Shown here piece by piece: positions 61,701 to 64,000 of a DNA stretch of 64,000 nucleotides. Under the pieces are notes generated by a model. The model worked only from the letters and a program-made list of their open reading frames with translations, made no database searches and was not told where the DNA came from. Position 1 is the first letter of the stretch; each line of letters begins with the position of its first letter. Source of the stretch: Volvox africanus (Eukaryota; Chlorophyta; Chlorophyceae; Chlamydomonadales; Volvocaceae); the NCBI GenBank assembly GCA_030268105.1, contig BSDZ01000055.1, positions 1 through 64,000 of the forward strand, read 5' to 3'. Made by a program: the position numbers and the translations under genes.

Positions 61701-64000
61701 GGCAACCCATGCGCACAGATCCAACGCCTTGCCCCACGACCCCACGACACGGCACACACCCACACGGACATGGCACACATACTATGTACGTGCGACCCCA
61801 CAGCTTCCACGTGCACAAAGTCAACAGGAATGCGCTTCATAAAAGGTGCGTGCAGGCTGGTGCCAGACATCCATCCGTGCGGCTGGATGGGCAGTCTCAC
61901 GGATGGCCAGGCTTCCATCTCATCTGTGCTGCTTTGCTGACTGTGCCTGCCTGCAAACGTATGCAGCTCCATTCCTTTCTTCATGTGGCTCACGTGTGCA
62001 CTTTCTTGCACGGCCAGAACCCCCTTCCCGCCCGCTGACCTGTGTCGTACATGCAGTCACGTGTGGTCTCGGACGTGAGCGTAGCGCATGGAAGGGGCTC
62101 CGTCCGGGCTGCGTTTTTGTCGTTTTGTTTTGTATGCTAGGTATGTGTGGCATGGATGCGGCAGATGGGGTGTGGTGGCATGGATCGTTCATACCATGGT
62201 GAAAACCGCCCATCCCATCAGCACTGGGCACGTAAGCACCATTGGGCCAAATCAGTAGTACGGTGGGGGACCACGTGCGAACCCTTGGTGACGATCTGTT
62301 GCGCACCGTTTGGACGGCAACCCATGCGCACAGATCCAACGCCTTGCCCCACGACCCCACGACACGGCACACACCCACACGGACATGGCACACATACTAT
62401 GTACGTGCGACCCCACAGCTTCCACGTGCACAAAGTCAACAGGAATGCGCTTCATAAAAGGTGCGTGCAGGCTGGTGCCAGACATCCATCCGTGCGGCTG
62501 GATGGGCAGTCTCACGGATGGCCAGGCTTCCATCTCATCTGTGCTGCTTTGCTGACTGTGCCTGCCTGCAAACGTATGCAGCTCCATTCCTTTCTTCATG
62601 TGGCTCACGTGTGCACTTTCTTGCACGGCCAGAACCCCCTTCCCGCCCGCTGACCTGTGTCGTACATGCAGTCACGTGTGGTCTCGGACGTGAGCGTAGC
62701 GCATGGAAGGGGCTCCGTCCGGGCTGCGTTTTTGTCGTTTTGTTTTGTATGCTAGGTATGTGTGGCATGGATGCGGCAGATGGGGTGTGGTGGCATGGAT
62801 CGTTCATACCATGGTGAAAACCGCCCATCCCATCAGCACTGGGCACGTAAGCACCATTGGGCCAAATCAGTAGTACGGTGGGGGACCACGTGCGAACCCT
62901 TGGTGACGATCTGTTGCGCACCGTTTGGACGGCAACCCATGCGCACAGATCCAACGCCTTGCCCCACGACCCCACGACACGGCACACACCCACACGGACA
63001 TGGCACACATACTATGTACGTGCGACCCCACAGCTTCCACGTGCACAAAGTCAACAGGAATGCGCTTCATAAAAGGTGCGTGCAGGCTGGTGCCAGACAT
63101 CCATCCGTGCGGCTGGATGGGCAGTCTCACGGATGGCCAGGCTTCCATCTCATCTGTGCTGCTTTGCTGACTGTGCCTGCCTGCAAACGTATGCAGCTCC
63201 ATTCCTTTCTTCATGTGGCTCACGTGTGCACTTTCTTGCACGGCCAGAACCCCCTTCCCGCCCGCTGACCTGTGTCGTACATGCAGTCACGTGTGGTCTC
63301 GGACGTGAGCGTAGCGCATGGAAGGGGCTCCGTCCGGGCTGCGTTTTTGTCGTTTTGTTTTGTATGCTAGGTATGTGTGGCATGGATGCGGCAGATGGGG
63401 TGTGGTGGCATGGATCGTTCATACCATGGTGAAAACCGCCCATCCCATCAGCACTGGGCACGTAAGCACCATTGGGCCAAATCAGTAGTACGGTGGGGGA
63501 CCACGTGCGAACCCTTGGTGACGATCTGTTGCGCACCGTTTGGACGGCAACCCATGCGCACAGATCCAACGCCTTGCCCCACGACCCCACGACACGGCAC
63601 ACACCCACACGGACATGGCACACATACTATGTACGTGCGACCCCACAGCTTCCACGTGCACAAAGTCAACAGGAATGCGCTTCATAAAAGGTGCGTGCAG
63701 GCTGGTGCCAGACATCCATCCGTGCGGCTGGATGGGCAGTCTCACGGATGGCCAGGCTTCCATCTCATCTGTGCTGCTTTGCTGACTGTGCCTGCCTGCA
63801 AACGTATGCAGCTCCATTCCTTTCTTCATGTGGCTCACGTGTGCACTTTCTTGCACGGCCAGAACCCCCTTCCCGCCCGCTGACCTGTGTCGTACATGCA
63901 GTCACGTGTGGTCTCGGACGTGAGCGTAGCGCATGGAAGGGGCTCCGTCCGGGCTGCGTTTTTGTCGTTTTGTTTTGTATGCTAGGTATGTGTGGCATGG

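Larger units (their letters stand above)
1..64000. repeat. 615-bp satellite DNA, head-to-tail tandem array filling the window
   Basis: The same sequence recurs from the first to the last base in one orientation: 103 complete units between 385 and 63991, plus partial units at both ends. Interval lengths are 615 bp (75 units), 626 bp (18), 621 bp (3), 622 bp (2), and one each of 616, 619, 623, 624 and 625 bp, which sum to 63607 bp. No other sequence interrupts the array. One unit counted by hand has 355 G+C of 615 and about 40 CpG, roughly 0.8 of expectation. No rRNA, tRNA, spliced-leader, telomere or transposase signature was found. Length and identity fit a eukaryotic satellite; centromeric, subtelomeric or other heterochromatic placement cannot be decided without flanks. 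Confidence 0.98.
46157..64000 (+). repeat. Right block of array: uniform 615-bp units
   Basis: Twenty-nine complete units begin at 46157 and every 615 bases after it, the last complete one at 63377. A 9-base stub of the next unit starts at 63992 and is cut by the window edge. All carry the S allele, and reading frames on both strands translate identically in every copy, so any base difference here must be very rare. It is the longest uniform run in the window. Confidence 0.96.

Noticed and set aside
1..64000. CRISPR array
   Set aside because: The repeating unit is 615 bp with no short repeat and unique spacer alternation; every base recurs in every unit.
1..64000. Ribosomal intergenic spacer or spliced-leader gene array
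   Set aside because: No rRNA, 5S or spliced-leader core sequence occurs in the unit, and no coding rRNA segment appears in 64 kb.
1..64000. Telomeric or transposon-derived sequence
   Set aside because: No telomere motif such as TTAGGG or TTTAGGG is present, and there are no terminal repeats, reverse transcriptase or transposase frames.

Overview
The whole 64 kb window is one uninterrupted head-to-tail satellite array. The unit is 615 bp (about 58% GC by hand count, 355 of 615 in one unit), all copies run in the same orientation, and there are 103 complete copies plus a partial copy at each end. I found no gene, tRNA, rRNA, transposon, telomere repeat or single-copy sequence. A satellite of this size and uniformity points to a nuclear chromosome of a eukaryote (inference). 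The species cannot be named from the sequence. CpG is not strongly depleted and C-to-T decay is absent, so a fungus with active repeat-induced point mutation is unlikely. Candidate locations are a centromere, subtelomere or heterochromatic block; no flank is present to decide.

Units are phased here on the first G of GTGGCATGGATG (arbitrary phase; first complete unit at 385, last partial unit at 63992). Across the window almost every base is invariant. Nearly all variation falls in one short site 426 bases into the unit, between CAAACGT and GCTATGCAGC. Nine length alleles occur there. The short allele S (CGTATGCAGC, 615-bp unit) is in 76 complete units. The long allele L (CGTATGTGTTAGCTATG, 626-bp unit) is in 18. 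Seven rare alleles, in nine units, are offset +10, +9, +8 (two different sequences), +7, +6 (three units) and +4 relative to S. Most look like small deletions from L around a fixed point, the pattern expected from end-joining of a recurrent break. One +8 allele is an exact 8-bp tandem duplication of the S sequence.

Layout: 1-21417 is the most varied part, with 8 of the 9 rare-allele units and all the isolated base changes or 1-base indels I found. 21418-46156 is a mix of S and L units with only one rare allele, and it contains repeated S/L patterns that suggest multi-unit block duplications. 46157-64000 is 29 consecutive 615-bp S units with no difference seen. This left-to-right gradient suggests the array edge, or an older part, lies to the left and a recently amplified core lies to the right.

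Inside each unit the visible structure is four CACGTG sites, a 9-bp inverted repeat, an 8-bp tandem repeat in a T-free tract, an 11-bp direct repeat, a T-rich tract and intron-like signals. Overlapping open frames occur on both strands in every copy. I regard these as chance frames in GC-rich DNA and do not annotate them as genes.
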